Source of the DNA: Dyadobacter beijingensis DSM 21582
GTDB taxonomy: Bacteria > Bacteroidota > Bacteroidia > Cytophagales > Spirosomataceae
NCBI RefSeq assembly: GCF_000382205.1
Contig: NZ_KB907786.1
Location: 62,001-126,000 of the forward strand
Direction: 5' to 3'
Length of the DNA stretch: 64,000 bases
The translations under genes and the position numbers were made by a program. Below are positions 44,640 through 52,657 of this stretch, one piece after another. A model generated the notes under the pieces. The model made no database searches. It had not been told where the DNA came from and saw only the letters and a program-made list of their open reading frames with translations. Position 1 is the first letter of the stretch; every line of letters begins with the position of its first letter.

Positions 44640-44669
44640 GCCCGGAGCGCAATGCGTTTCGGGCTTTTT
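44640..44669 (+). terminator. Intrinsic terminator after the DUF4142 gene
   Basis: GCCCGGAGCGC pairs (with G-U pairs) to GCGTTTCGGGC around AAT, then five T (44665-44669). A classical strong hairpin. Confidence 0.9.
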
Positions 44670-44725
44670 GCATTATAAAACGCGGGATAGTGAAAACAAA
44701 TCATCAATTTGTAATTTTAGCGCCG

Positions 44726-44764
44726 GCGTTTTGCCAGGTGCGGAAAGTAATTCCGGCAAAACGC
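44726..44764. promoter_or_regulatory. Inverted repeat upstream of the sulfatase
   Basis: GCGTTTTGCC (44726-44735) and GGCAAAACGC (44755-44764) are perfect inverted 10-mers, with a further CGGAA/TTCCG hairpin between. The site lies 55 bases before the sulfatase ATG. It could be an operator, or RNA structure in the leader. Confidence 0.4.
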
Positions 44765-44819
44765 TTGCGAATTGATTTTGCATAAGTTTATTTTGTCTAC
44801 CTATTATATAGAGTATTTC

Positions 44820-46391
44820 ATGTTTGCAATCCTAACCCGTCCCGCGAAATTGACTTTGGCGGCCATCTCCGGTCTGATGACGCTGGTGATGTCCGTTTCG
44901 TCCGTATTCGCGCAACCCGCTCAGCGTCCGAATATTATCTTTATTTTCTCCGACGACCACGCCTATCAGGGCATTGGTGCGTACGGAAACAAGATCGCCA
45001 AAACCCCGAATATCGACCGCATTGCCCGCGAAGGGGCATTGCTGACCAATAACCTCGTGACAAACTCCATTTGCGGCCCGAGCCGGGCGACATTGCTCAC
45101 CGGCAAGTATAGCCACCTGAACGGCTATAAACGCAACGACCGCACGCGCTTCGATACCAGCCAGACGCTGCTTTCAGAGACATTGCGGAAAAGCGGTTAC
45201 CAAACAGCCTGGATTGGTAAAATGCATTTGAACAGCCTGCCCGCAGGTTTCGACTACTGGAATGTGCTGCCCGACCAGGGACATTATTATAACCCGCAAT
45301 TCATCGGCCAGCCGAACGATACGACGCAATACACGGGCTACGTGTCCGACCTGATCACGCAATTCGCTACGGGCTGGCTCGAAAAGCGCGACGATAGCAA
45401 GCCGTTTTTTCTTATTGTAGGCCACAAAGCGACACACCGCGAGTGGATGCCCGATTTGCAGGACCTCGGCGCATATGATGATGTAACCTTCCCGCTGCCA
45501 TCGACATTTTATGATGACTATAAAGGAAGAAAGGCAGCCGCAGATCAGGACATGACCATCGATAAAACGATGCGGATGAAGTTGGACTTGAAAGTGGGTG
45601 TCGATTATGACAAGGATCCTTTATACAGACGCCTCAACCCGGAGCAGAAAAAGGTGTTCAAAGCCTATTACGACAAAGTTTCGAAAGAGGTGACGGACAA
45701 AAACCTGACGGGCAAGGCATTGGTGGAATGGAAATACCAGCGCTACCTCCGCGATTATTTCTCGACGGCGAACTCGCTCGACCGCAACATCGGCAAGCTG
45801 CTCGATTACCTGGATAAAAGTGGTTTATCTAAAAACACGGTAGTCATTTACGCTTCCGACCAGGGCTTTTACCTCGGCGAGCACGGCTGGTTCGACAAGC
45901 GGTTTATTTATGAAGAATCCCTGAAAACACCTTTTGTTATCCGCTATCCGGGTGTGATCAAGCCGGGAACGAAGGTGGACGACCTCGTCGTGAATATCGA
46001 CTGGGCACCTACCGTGCTGAACATCGCGGGCGTGAACACCCCTACCGATATGCAGGGCAAATCTTTTTTCCCATTGCTGAAAGCGTCCAATACGGCACAG
46101 GTACCTTGGCGCAAGGAGGCCTACTACCACTATTACGAGTTCCCCGAGCCGCACCATGTCCACCCGCATTTCGGGTTGCGGACGAGCCGTTACAAGCTGG
46201 CCTATTTCTATGGCGGGGCCGATTCGTGGGAGCTGTATGATTTGCAGAAAGACCCGAAAGAGGTTTCCAATATTTACGGTACAAAAGGGACCGAAAAGCT
46301 TACAGCCGACCTGAAAACGAAGCTCAAAGCATTGATGAACGAATACAAGGACGACGAGGCATTGAAAATCCTCGCGACTGCCCAACCCTGA
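44820..46391 (+). CDS. Type I sulfatase (formylglycine-dependent)
   Basis: A 523-residue exported arylsulfatase-family enzyme. The ATG at 44820 gives a signal peptide (LTLAAISGLMTLVMSVSSVFAQ). A TTG 48 bases upstream is rejected. The metal site opens in IIFIFSDDHAYQGIGAYG. The signature C85-G-P-S-R-ATLLTGKYSH carries the cysteine that must be oxidised to formylglycine, and the second metal site lies near VVIYASDQGFYLGEHGWFDK. The C-terminal domain ends with WELYDLQKDPKEVSNIY, as in heparan/glycan sulfatases. It cleaves sulfate esters of glycans, most likely in the periplasm, but the substrate is unknown. An exported maturase gene lies downstream. Confidence 0.94.
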   Translation: MFAILTRPAKLTLAAISGLMTLVMSVSSVFAQPAQRPNIIFIFSDDHAYQGIGAYGNKIAKTPNIDRIAREGALLTNNLVTNSICGPSRATLLTGKYSHLNGYKRNDRTRFDTSQTLLSETLRKSGYQTAWIGKMHLNSLPAGFDYWNVLPDQGHYYNPQFIGQPNDTTQYTGYVSDLITQFATGWLEKRDDSKPFFLIVGHKATHREWMPDLQDLGAYDDVTFPLPSTFYDDYKGRKAAADQDMTIDKTMRMKLDLKVGVDYDKDPLYRRLNPEQKKVFKAYYDKVSKEVTDKNLTGKALVEWKYQRYLRDYFSTANSLDRNIGKLLDYLDKSGLSKNTVVIYASDQGFYLGEHGWFDKRFIYEESLKTPFVIRYPGVIKPGTKVDDLVVNIDWAPTVLNIAGVNTPTDMQGKSFFPLLKASNTAQVPWRKEAYYHYYEFPEPHHVHPHFGLRTSRYKLAYFYGGADSWELYDLQKDPKEVSNIYGTKGTEKLTADLKTKLKALMNEYKDDEALKILATAQP

Positions 46392-46396
46392 CCAGC

Positions 46397-47917
46397 GTGG
46401 CGGATAACCGAATGGACAATACCAGAGGAGCGGCGGCTCCCGGAGCATCGGCTCCCGGAGCGGCGGCTCCCGGAGCGGTAGCTCGTGAATACGATGCCAT
46501 AGTGGTTGGCTCCGGCCCGAACGGCCTGGCAGCCGCCATTACCATGCAGGAAGCGGGACTTTCGGTATTGCTCGTGGAAGGAAAGGAAACCATCGGCGGG
46601 GGAATGCGGACATTGGAGCTGACATTGCCGGGCTACAAGCACGACATCTGCTCGGCGATCCATCCGATGGCGTTAATGTCGCCCTTTTTTAGGCGGCTGC
46701 CGCTCGCGGACTTTGGATTAAAATTCGCGCAACCGACGCACGACGCCGCCCACCCGCTGGATGGCGGAAGGGTGGCAGTACTCGACCAGTCGGTGGAAGC
46801 AACAGCCGCCAGGCTGGGCGTCGATGGGCCGGTGTACCAAAAATGGATGGGTAACCTGTTGGAATCCATTCCCGCATTGCTACCCGACCTGCTGGGGCCG
46901 CTGCAATGGCCCGGTGAGCCTTTCCGGCTGGCGGAATTCGGGCTGGCGGCATTGCTGCCGGCTACGTGGACGGCTGGTAAGTTCAAGACGGCGGAGGCGC
47001 GTGCATTATGGGCCGGCATGGCGGCACACTCGATCCAGCCGCTGGGCAACATCGCCACATCGGCATTCGGGATTATGCTCATGGCGGCGGCGCACATGAA
47101 AGGCTGGGTGATCCCGGTAGGCGGTAGCCAAAGCATTGCCGATGCCCTGGCGGCCTATTACCAATCGCTCGGCGGGACGATACAGACAGGCTGGATGGTA
47201 GAATCGGTCGATGAATTGCCTTCCGCCAAAGTGGTATTGATGGATGTGACACCCCGGCAGCTGGTGCGCATTGCGGCAAACAGGCTGAGTTCATCCTATA
47301 AAAAGCGGTTGGAAAGTTACCGGCACGGGCCGGGGATATTCAAGGTGGATTGGGCGCTGGACGAGCCGATTCCTTTCATGCGGGAAGAATGCCGCGGGGC
47401 GGGAACGGTACATTTGGGTAATACTTTTGAAGAAATCGTGCGGTACGAGCGGCATGTAGGAAATGGCAGGCGCGGCGAGAAGCCGTTCGCATTGGTAGCG
47501 CAGCAAAGTTTGTTCGACAGCACCCGCGCTCCCGAAGGCAAGCATACGGCATGGGCGTATTGCCACGTTCCGAACGGCGACGACCGCGACATGACCGAAG
47601 CGCTGGAAAGCCAGATCGAGCGGTATGCGCCGGGTTTCAGGCAAACTGTTAAGGCAAAACACAGCACAAATGCGAGCGCATTCGAGCAATATAATCCGAA
47701 CTATATCGGAGGCGATATCAACGGCGGTATCCAGGACATTTTACAATTGTATTCAAGGCCGGTGCTGAGCATTTCGCCCTACCGGACGTCGGCGAAGGAC
47801 ATTTACATCTGCTCTTCGTCTACACCGCCCGGCGGGGGCGTACATGGCATGTGCGGGTACCATGCGGCGCGGCAGGCATTGCAGGATGTTTTTAAAATAG
47901 AAGTTAAAAGAGCGTAA
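46397..47917 (+). CDS. Phytoene-desaturase-like FAD-dependent oxidoreductase (CrtI superfamily)
   Basis: A 506-residue flavoprotein. The dinucleotide motif YDAIVVGSGPNGLAAAITMQ with the acidic end LLVEGKETIGGGMR defines the FAD fold. Later the family's substrate-domain features appear (HLGNTFEEI, GIQDILQLYSRP and the terminal FAD segment TPPGGGVHGMCGYHAARQA). It could desaturate, isomerise or reduce a carotenoid or polyketide-like ligand, but no carotenoid genes are adjacent. GTG at 46397 or ATG at 46412 is the start. The N-terminus carries a repeated G-A-A-A-P-type linker encoded by hairpin-like 15-base repeats. It starts six bases after the sulfatase stop and may be co-transcribed. Confidence 0.88.
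   Translation: MADNRMDNTRGAAAPGASAPGAAAPGAVAREYDAIVVGSGPNGLAAAITMQEAGLSVLLVEGKETIGGGMRTLELTLPGYKHDICSAIHPMALMSPFFRRLPLADFGLKFAQPTHDAAHPLDGGRVAVLDQSVEATAARLGVDGPVYQKWMGNLLESIPALLPDLLGPLQWPGEPFRLAEFGLAALLPATWTAGKFKTAEARALWAGMAAHSIQPLGNIATSAFGIMLMAAAHMKGWVIPVGGSQSIADALAAYYQSLGGTIQTGWMVESVDELPSAKVVLMDVTPRQLVRIAANRLSSSYKKRLESYRHGPGIFKVDWALDEPIPFMREECRGAGTVHLGNTFEEIVRYERHVGNGRRGEKPFALVAQQSLFDSTRAPEGKHTAWAYCHVPNGDDRDMTEALESQIERYAPGFRQTVKAKHSTNASAFEQYNPNYIGGDINGGIQDILQLYSRPVLSISPYRTSAKDIYICSSSTPPGGGVHGMCGYHAARQALQDVFKIEVKRA
46427..46484 (+). repeat. 15-bp tandem repeats with internal hairpins, four units
   Basis: Units at 46427-46441, 46442-46456, 46457-46471 and a partial one at 46472-46484 follow GGAGC-xxx-GGCTCCC. 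Each encodes five residues (GAAAP-type) and is itself palindromic (GGAGC/GCTCC). The period is a multiple of three, so changes in copy number would keep the reading frame. Confidence 0.9.
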
Positions 47918-47933
47918 CAGCGTTTTCAGTAAT

Positions 47934-49019
47934 ATGAAGTTTTCAATCAAAGGTTTTTGCGGACTGGCAGGAGTGGTAGCCGTGACATTGTGGGGCTGCG
48001 GAAGCAAACAAACGGCCGAGGAAAAGCGCAAAGCCGACAGCCTCGCGGCCTGCATTGCCGACGGGATGCCCTCGCGTGCGTCCGCAATCCGCAATGCGAG
48101 CCTGGTGACGGAAGGCGCGGGCGACACCACCGGTATGGTGTGGATTCCCGGCGGCAAATTCCTCATGGGCGCCGACGAGTTCCCTGACTCCCGCCCGATG
48201 CACGAAGTGACCGTGAATGGTTATTATATAGATTCTCACGAGGTGACCAATGCGGAATTTGAAGCATTTGTTAAAGCCACCAATTATAAAACCGTAGCCG
48301 AACGTCCCCTGAACCCGGCCGATTATCCCGGCGTGCCTGCCGATAAACTCGTGCCCGGCTCCGCGGTGTTCACGCCTACGCCTACACGCGTAAGCCTCGA
48401 TAACCCGCTGCAATGGTGGAACTACGTCGCCGGTGCCAACTGGGCACATCCCGAAGGGCCGTCGAGCTCGATCAAGGGGCGGGAAAATTACCCCGTCGTG
48501 CATGTATCGTACGAGGACGCGGCTGCATACGCCAAATGGGCCGGCAAGAGGCTTCCTACCGAAGCCGAATGGGAATTCGCGGCGCAGGGTGGCAAAGGAA
48601 ACCACACTTATTACTGGGGCGACCAGCTGAAACCCGGCGGCAAATGGGTAGCGAATATTTATCAGGGAAGTTTCCCCGACAAGAATACAAAGGAAGATGG
48701 CTATCTTACGGCCGCACCGACCCGGTCGTTCCCGGCCAACCCGTACGGTTTGTACGACATGGACGGCAACGTGTGGGAATGGTGCGAGGACCTTTACCGG
48801 CCTGATTATTACCAGAAAAGTCCCGCCGCGAACCCGAAAGGGCCTTCGGACAGTTATGACCCCGACGAGCCCGGCGCCGTGAAACGCGTGCAGCGCGGCG
48901 GCTCCTTCCTGTGCAGCGACGACTATTGTATCCGTTACAAAGCCGGAAGCCGTGGCAAGGGTGAAGTGACCAGCGGCAGCAATAACCTCGGTTTCCGCTG
49001 CGTAATGGACAAAAAGTAA
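47934..49019 (+). CDS. Formylglycine-generating enzyme (SUMF1-like), exported lipoprotein form
   Basis: A 361-residue protein. The signal sequence runs from residue 1 to the lipobox TLWGC (Cys22). The FGE-sulfatase domain (about 63-358) shows MVWIPGGKFLMGADEFPDS, YYIDSHEVTNAEFEAFVKAT, PVVHVSYEDAAAYAKWAGKR, LPTEAEWEFAAQGG and GLYDMDGNVWEWCEDLY. The catalytic copper-binding cysteines are Cys327 and Cys332 in GGSFLCSDDYCIRY, spaced as in human FGE, so it should be a true maturase. It oxidises the sulfatase cysteine to formylglycine. Export as a lipoprotein implies maturation outside the cytoplasm. It begins 16 bases after the oxidoreductase gene. Confidence 0.93.
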   Translation: MKFSIKGFCGLAGVVAVTLWGCGSKQTAEEKRKADSLAACIADGMPSRASAIRNASLVTEGAGDTTGMVWIPGGKFLMGADEFPDSRPMHEVTVNGYYIDSHEVTNAEFEAFVKATNYKTVAERPLNPADYPGVPADKLVPGSAVFTPTPTRVSLDNPLQWWNYVAGANWAHPEGPSSSIKGRENYPVVHVSYEDAAAYAKWAGKRLPTEAEWEFAAQGGKGNHTYYWGDQLKPGGKWVANIYQGSFPDKNTKEDGYLTAAPTRSFPANPYGLYDMDGNVWEWCEDLYRPDYYQKSPAANPKGPSDSYDPDEPGAVKRVQRGGSFLCSDDYCIRYKAGSRGKGEVTSGSNNLGFRCVMDKK

Positions 49020-49041
49020 AATTGACCAAACCGACGAAGCA

Positions 49042-49611
49042 ATGAGTATGCGCTTTCTGACCGTCCCCGGCCTGGCAAGCTCCGGGCCACAGCATTGGCA
49101 GACTATCTGGGAAGAGCAATATCCCGAGCGTTTCGACCGCGTACAGCAGGCAAACTGGGACTGGCCCGTGAAGGAGGATTGGGTAGCGCAGCTGCAAAAG
49201 CAGGTGAGCGAACTCACCGAGCCGACGATCCTCGTGGCGCACAGCCTGGGCTGCATTACCGTGGCGCATTGGGCCCAGGAGCACAGTTCGGAGTTTATCA
49301 AGGGCGCATTACTGGTAGCGCCGGCGGATGCGGAGCTGTCGAAACGGTTGAATTTCGTTGTGGGATTTACGCCCATACCCGTGCGTGCGATCCCGTTCAA
49401 AACCATTGTGGTGGCCAGTACCAACGACATTTACGCCACCATCGGCCGCTCGAAGGTATTTGCGGCGAACTGGGGCAGTGATTTCATCAACATCGGCAAG
49501 AAAGGGCATATCAATGCCGTTTCGGGGCTGGAAGATTGGGTAGAGGGGAAGAAAATATTGGAACAGTTCGAGGACGTAAAATTGCTCGAACGCGAAGCAA
49601 CGCGCTCGTGA
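49042..49611 (+). CDS. RBBP9/YdeN-like alpha/beta serine hydrolase
   Basis: A 189-residue small cytoplasmic hydrolase. FLTVPGLASSGPQHWQTIWE is the family opening. The nucleophile Ser lies in VAHSLGCITVAHWA, a candidate acid Asp in ASTNDIYATI and His in IGKKGHINAVSG, which completes a triad. The biological substrate is unknown. It starts 22 bases past the FGE stop, at the end of the sulfatase group, so it may act on the desulfated product or be an unrelated passenger. Confidence 0.87.
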   Translation: MSMRFLTVPGLASSGPQHWQTIWEEQYPERFDRVQQANWDWPVKEDWVAQLQKQVSELTEPTILVAHSLGCITVAHWAQEHSSEFIKGALLVAPADAELSKRLNFVVGFTPIPVRAIPFKTIVVASTNDIYATIGRSKVFAANWGSDFINIGKKGHINAVSGLEDWVEGKKILEQFEDVKLLEREATRS

Positions 49612-49699
49612 GAAATATCGTAAAGGATTGTTAAAGCCTGTTAATGGTCTGAATAGTCCCTTTAATTCTTTATATCTTTCAAATCAATTCTTCTACACT

Positions 49700-49712
49700 T
49701 TAAACGATTGAA
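49700..49712 (+). promoter_or_regulatory. TTAAACGATTGAA leader element (second copy)
   Basis: Identical to the 13-mer at 37779-37791. It lies 6 bases before the YceI-family ATG. Confidence 0.3.
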
Positions 49713-49718
49713 ATTATT

Positions 49719-50327
49719 ATGAAAAGAATGTTTGTACTCGCAGCAGCTGGTTTGCTTTTCAATGTTGCTGCCATTGCCGACGGTCCCGGAAAAAACGCTG
49801 CCGACAAAACTTTGAAAGTAGATCCCAAAGCGAGCACCGTCAACTGGGGCGCGAAAAAAGTGACCGGAACCCATGCCGGAACCGTGCCCCTGGAAAGCGG
49901 CACACTCATCGTTGATAATGACAAGCTCAAAGGAGGAAGTTTTGTGGCCGACATCAAATCACTGGTTGTGACCGATGTAACGGATAAGGAAATGAATGGC
50001 AAACTGACCAATCACCTCAAAAGCGACGACTTCTTCTCGGTAGAGAAACATCCGCAGGCGAAACTGGTGATCTCGTCGGTTACACCGAAGGGCGGTAATG
50101 CGTATGACGTAACAGGCAAGCTCACCATCAAGGGCATTACCCAGGACGTGAAATTCCCCGCAACCGTAACCGCAGATGCCAAAAAGGTGACCGCAAACGC
50201 GAAAGTGAGCATCGACCGCACAAAATACGATATCAAATTCCGCTCGACGAATTTCTTCGAAAACCTCGGCGACAAGGCGATCGACAACGACTTTACGCTG
50301 GACGTAAATCTGGTTGCGAACAAATAA
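49719..50327 (+). CDS. YceI-family periplasmic lipocalin-like protein
   Basis: A 202-residue exported protein (signal FVLAAAGLLFNVAAIADG) with the YceI eight-strand barrel: KVDPKASTVNWGAKKVTGTH, then LKGGSFVADIKSLVVTDVT, and the conserved HLKSDDFFSVEKHPQAKL, IKGITQDVKFPATV and ENLGDKAIDNDFTLDVNLVA. YceI proteins bind long isoprenoid chains, and many appear with cytochrome or quinone genes, but none is near here. The exported state and barrel are secure and the ligand is not. It has its own terminator and the leader element described nearby. Confidence 0.95.
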   Translation: MKRMFVLAAAGLLFNVAAIADGPGKNAADKTLKVDPKASTVNWGAKKVTGTHAGTVPLESGTLIVDNDKLKGGSFVADIKSLVVTDVTDKEMNGKLTNHLKSDDFFSVEKHPQAKLVISSVTPKGGNAYDVTGKLTIKGITQDVKFPATVTADAKKVTANAKVSIDRTKYDIKFRSTNFFENLGDKAIDNDFTLDVNLVANK

Positions 50328-50351
50328 TCAGCGAATATTTAAAAGACACGG

Positions 50352-50387
50352 AAATCCGGTTTGAGCGATCAGACCGGATTTTTTTTT
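50352..50387 (+). terminator. Strong terminator of the YceI gene
   Basis: AAATCCGGT (50352-50360) pairs with ACCGGATTT (50373-50381), followed by six more T. Confidence 0.92.
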
Positions 50388-50431
50388 CGTCTATATTTGA
50401 AAATTGAGATTTGATAACTGATAGTAATTCT

Positions 50432-51583
50432 ATGAAAAATTTTATCGCTGGTATCGCTATATGCACATCGATCATTACCGGACAGGTATTTGCCCAAACC
50501 GAAAACAAGCTGCCCGACTGGGCATTCGGAGGCTTCAAACGTCCCGCCGGCGTGAACCCGGTCATATCGCCTGACAGCAATTCACGTTTCTTCTGCCCGA
50601 TGAACAAGCGCCAGGTCGATTGGGAATCCAATGATACTTTTAATCCTGCGGCTACGATGAAGAATGGCAAGATCGTCGTGCTTTACCGTGCCGAGGACAA
50701 GGCGGGCAAGGCGATCGGTATGCGGACGTCGCGGCTCGGATATGCCGAAAGCGAGGACGGTATCCGGTTCAAAAGGCGCAAGCAGCCCGTGTTATTTCCG
50801 GCCGAGGACAGCCAGAAAGCAAACGAATGGCCCGGCGGCTGCGAAGACCCGCGCGTGGCGGTCACCGAAGACGGCCTGTATGTGGTGATTTACACCCAAT
50901 GGAACAAGGATAAGGCCCGGCTCGGCATCGCCACCTCGCACGACCTGCTTACCTGGGAAAAATACGGCCCGGCATTCCGTGAAGCTTACGGGGGCAAGTT
51001 CAATAATATCTGGACAAAATCAGGCTCGATCCTCACTAAGCTCGTGGGCGACAAGCAGGTAATCGCCAAAATCGACGGCAAATACTGGCTCTATTTCGGG
51101 GAAGCCAATGTGAATGTGGCTACCTCCACCGATTTGATCAACTGGGAGCCCGTAGTGGATAGCAAAGGCGAACTCCTGAACCTGATTTCGCCCCGCAAAG
51201 GCTATTTCGACAGCAACCTGACCGAGTGCGGCCCGCCCGCCATCCTGACGGACAAAGGCATTGTACTACTCTATAACGGTAAAAACGACAAAGGCGAGGA
51301 CGGCGACAAGCGTTACACGCCGAACAGTTACTGCGCCGGCCAGGTGTTGTTAGATAAAAATGATCCTACCAAAGTCCTGGCACGCCTCGACACGCCGTTT
51401 TTCCGTCCGATGGAACCGTTCGAGAAAAGCGGGCAATATGTGGCTGGCACCGTTTTCATTGAAGGAATGGTGTACCACAAAAAGAAATGGCTGCTCTATT
51501 ATGGCTGCGCCGACTCGCGCGTAGGTGTGGCGGTTTACGATCCGGCGCAAAAAGTGCCCGGCGACCCGATTCCGAACAGGTAG
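50432..51583 (+). CDS. GH130-like exported glycosidase/phosphorylase
   Basis: A 383-residue five-bladed beta-propeller protein with a signal peptide (FIAGIAICTSIITGQVFAQ) from the ATG at 50432 (a TTG 21 bases earlier is rejected). The GH43/GH130-like strands include DTFNPAATMKNGKIVVLYRA, the EDPRVAV block (GGCEDPRVA), IWTKSGSILTK and LTECGPPAILTDKGIVLLYNG. GH130 enzymes phosphorolyse or hydrolyse beta-mannosides. An exported form is more likely a hydrolase because phosphate and sugar phosphates are scarce outside. It heads the long sugar region, with a 217-base gap before the next gene. Confidence 0.85.
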   Translation: MKNFIAGIAICTSIITGQVFAQTENKLPDWAFGGFKRPAGVNPVISPDSNSRFFCPMNKRQVDWESNDTFNPAATMKNGKIVVLYRAEDKAGKAIGMRTSRLGYAESEDGIRFKRRKQPVLFPAEDSQKANEWPGGCEDPRVAVTEDGLYVVIYTQWNKDKARLGIATSHDLLTWEKYGPAFREAYGGKFNNIWTKSGSILTKLVGDKQVIAKIDGKYWLYFGEANVNVATSTDLINWEPVVDSKGELLNLISPRKGYFDSNLTECGPPAILTDKGIVLLYNGKNDKGEDGDKRYTPNSYCAGQVLLDKNDPTKVLARLDTPFFRPMEPFEKSGQYVAGTVFIEGMVYHKKKWLLYYGCADSRVGVAVYDPAQKVPGDPIPNR

Positions 51584-51589
51584 GCAGAG

Positions 51590-51790
51590 CAGGAGCACTG
51601 CGGCATAGCGGGCACGAAGCATGCGCTTCGCATCAATGGGCCTACGGCCGGGCAGGTTAGTACAGGATAGTGCATCAGATATTTTTAGGAATTTTTGGAT
51701 ATTAATTTCTGCTTTTTTAAGAGAACTTAATGCCGCAATATCCCTTGAAGTAAGGGAAGTCAGTAGTTCCGGAGTCACTAAACCTATAAA
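51590..51790. other. Structured intergenic segment before the DUF1080 gene
   Basis: The 217-base gap (51584-51800) contains CGAAGC-ATGC-GCTTCG near 51630, GGCC-TAC-GGCC near 51640-51650, and CCCTT-GAAGT-AAGGG near 51745. An open frame runs through but has no coding character, so the gene start is placed at 51801. The hairpins suggest leader RNA or an interspersed repeat. No firm promoter is seen. Confidence 0.45.
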
Positions 51791-51800
51791 TGCGATCACA

Positions 51801-52568
51801 ATGAGTTTCAGAATTTTCAAGGCCGGAATGCTCCTGGCCGCCGCGATGACCCTCACCAGCCAGGTCGACACTTTTGCGCAAAAAGCCGAAAAAGGCTTCA
51901 AATCCATCTTCGACGGAAAAACACTCAAAGGCTGGGACGGTGATCCCAAATACTGGCGTGTGGAAAACGGCTCCCTCGTGGGCGAAATCACGCCGGAAAC
52001 CCTTCTGAAAACCAACTCATTCATCATCTGGCGCGGCGGAGAACCGGGCGATTTCGAACTGAAAGGTTCGTTTAAAATCGCGGCCGCCGGCAACTCGGGT
52101 ATCAACTACCGCAGCGAGCAGCTCACCGATGTCCCCTTCGCATTAAAGGGCTACCAGGCCGATATCGACGGTAAAAACAACTACACCGGGCAAAATTACG
52201 AAGAGCGCAAGCGCACCACATTGGCCTACCGCGGCCAGAAAACGGTGATCAAGGAATATACCGGCGAAAAATCAGCGGAAGGCGTCCGGAAGAATGTTTC
52301 CAAAAACGCCTGGACTGGTTTTGAAGTGGTAGGCTCGCTCGGCTCCTCCGATTCTTTGAAAACGTTGATCAAGAGCGAGGACTGGAATACTTTCCACCTG
52401 ATCGTCAGGGGAAATCACCTGCAACATTACATCAATGGCGTCCTGATGAGCGACGTTACCGACAATGACACGGTAAATGGCGCCAAAAAAGGCCTTTTAG
52501 GGGTACAAGTACACGTGGGTCCGCCGATGAAGGTCGAGTACAAGGACCTGCGCATCAAACAATATTAG
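51801..52568 (+). CDS. DUF1080 / 3-keto-disaccharide hydrolase family protein
   Basis: A 255-residue exported protein. The ATG at 51801 gives a signal peptide (MLLAAAMTLTSQVDTFAQ). A frame extending 60 codons upstream is rejected for lack of coding character. The fold is the lectin-like beta-jelly roll typical of DUF1080: FKSIFDGKTLKGWDGDPKYW, FELKGSFKIAAAGNSGINYR, YQADIDGKNNYTGQNYEE, WNTFHLIVRGNHLQHYING and the final LLGVQVHVGPPMKVEYKDL. Members hydrolyse 3-keto-beta-glucosides or related 3-keto disaccharides produced by C3 oxidation. Neighbouring Gfo/Idh and isomerase genes support that pathway. Confidence 0.9.
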   Translation: MSFRIFKAGMLLAAAMTLTSQVDTFAQKAEKGFKSIFDGKTLKGWDGDPKYWRVENGSLVGEITPETLLKTNSFIIWRGGEPGDFELKGSFKIAAAGNSGINYRSEQLTDVPFALKGYQADIDGKNNYTGQNYEERKRTTLAYRGQKTVIKEYTGEKSAEGVRKNVSKNAWTGFEVVGSLGSSDSLKTLIKSEDWNTFHLIVRGNHLQHYINGVLMSDVTDNDTVNGAKKGLLGVQVHVGPPMKVEYKDLRIKQY

Positions 52569-52657
52569 TGAGAACACCGGTCGTCGGCTGTCGTCGGTCG
52601 GTAAAACCTTTTAATGCAGCGCTTACAGCCTAAGGCTTAAAGCATAAAGCCCTTGTA
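52569..52657. repeat. Intergenic CCGAC/GTCGG repeat with AAGGCTTAAAGC box
   Basis: Between 52575 and 52600 the sequence has repeated GTCG/TCGG units (GGTCGTCGGCTGTCGTCGG). Bases 52629-52637 read CCTAAGGCT, followed by TAAAGCATAAAGCCC just ahead of the next start. Similar material recurs in later gaps of this region. Confidence 0.55.

Noticed and set aside
51621..51800. A 60-codon N-terminal extension of the DUF1080 protein
   Set aside because: The signal peptide starts at the ATG at 51801, and the extension covers hairpin-rich intergenic sequence.
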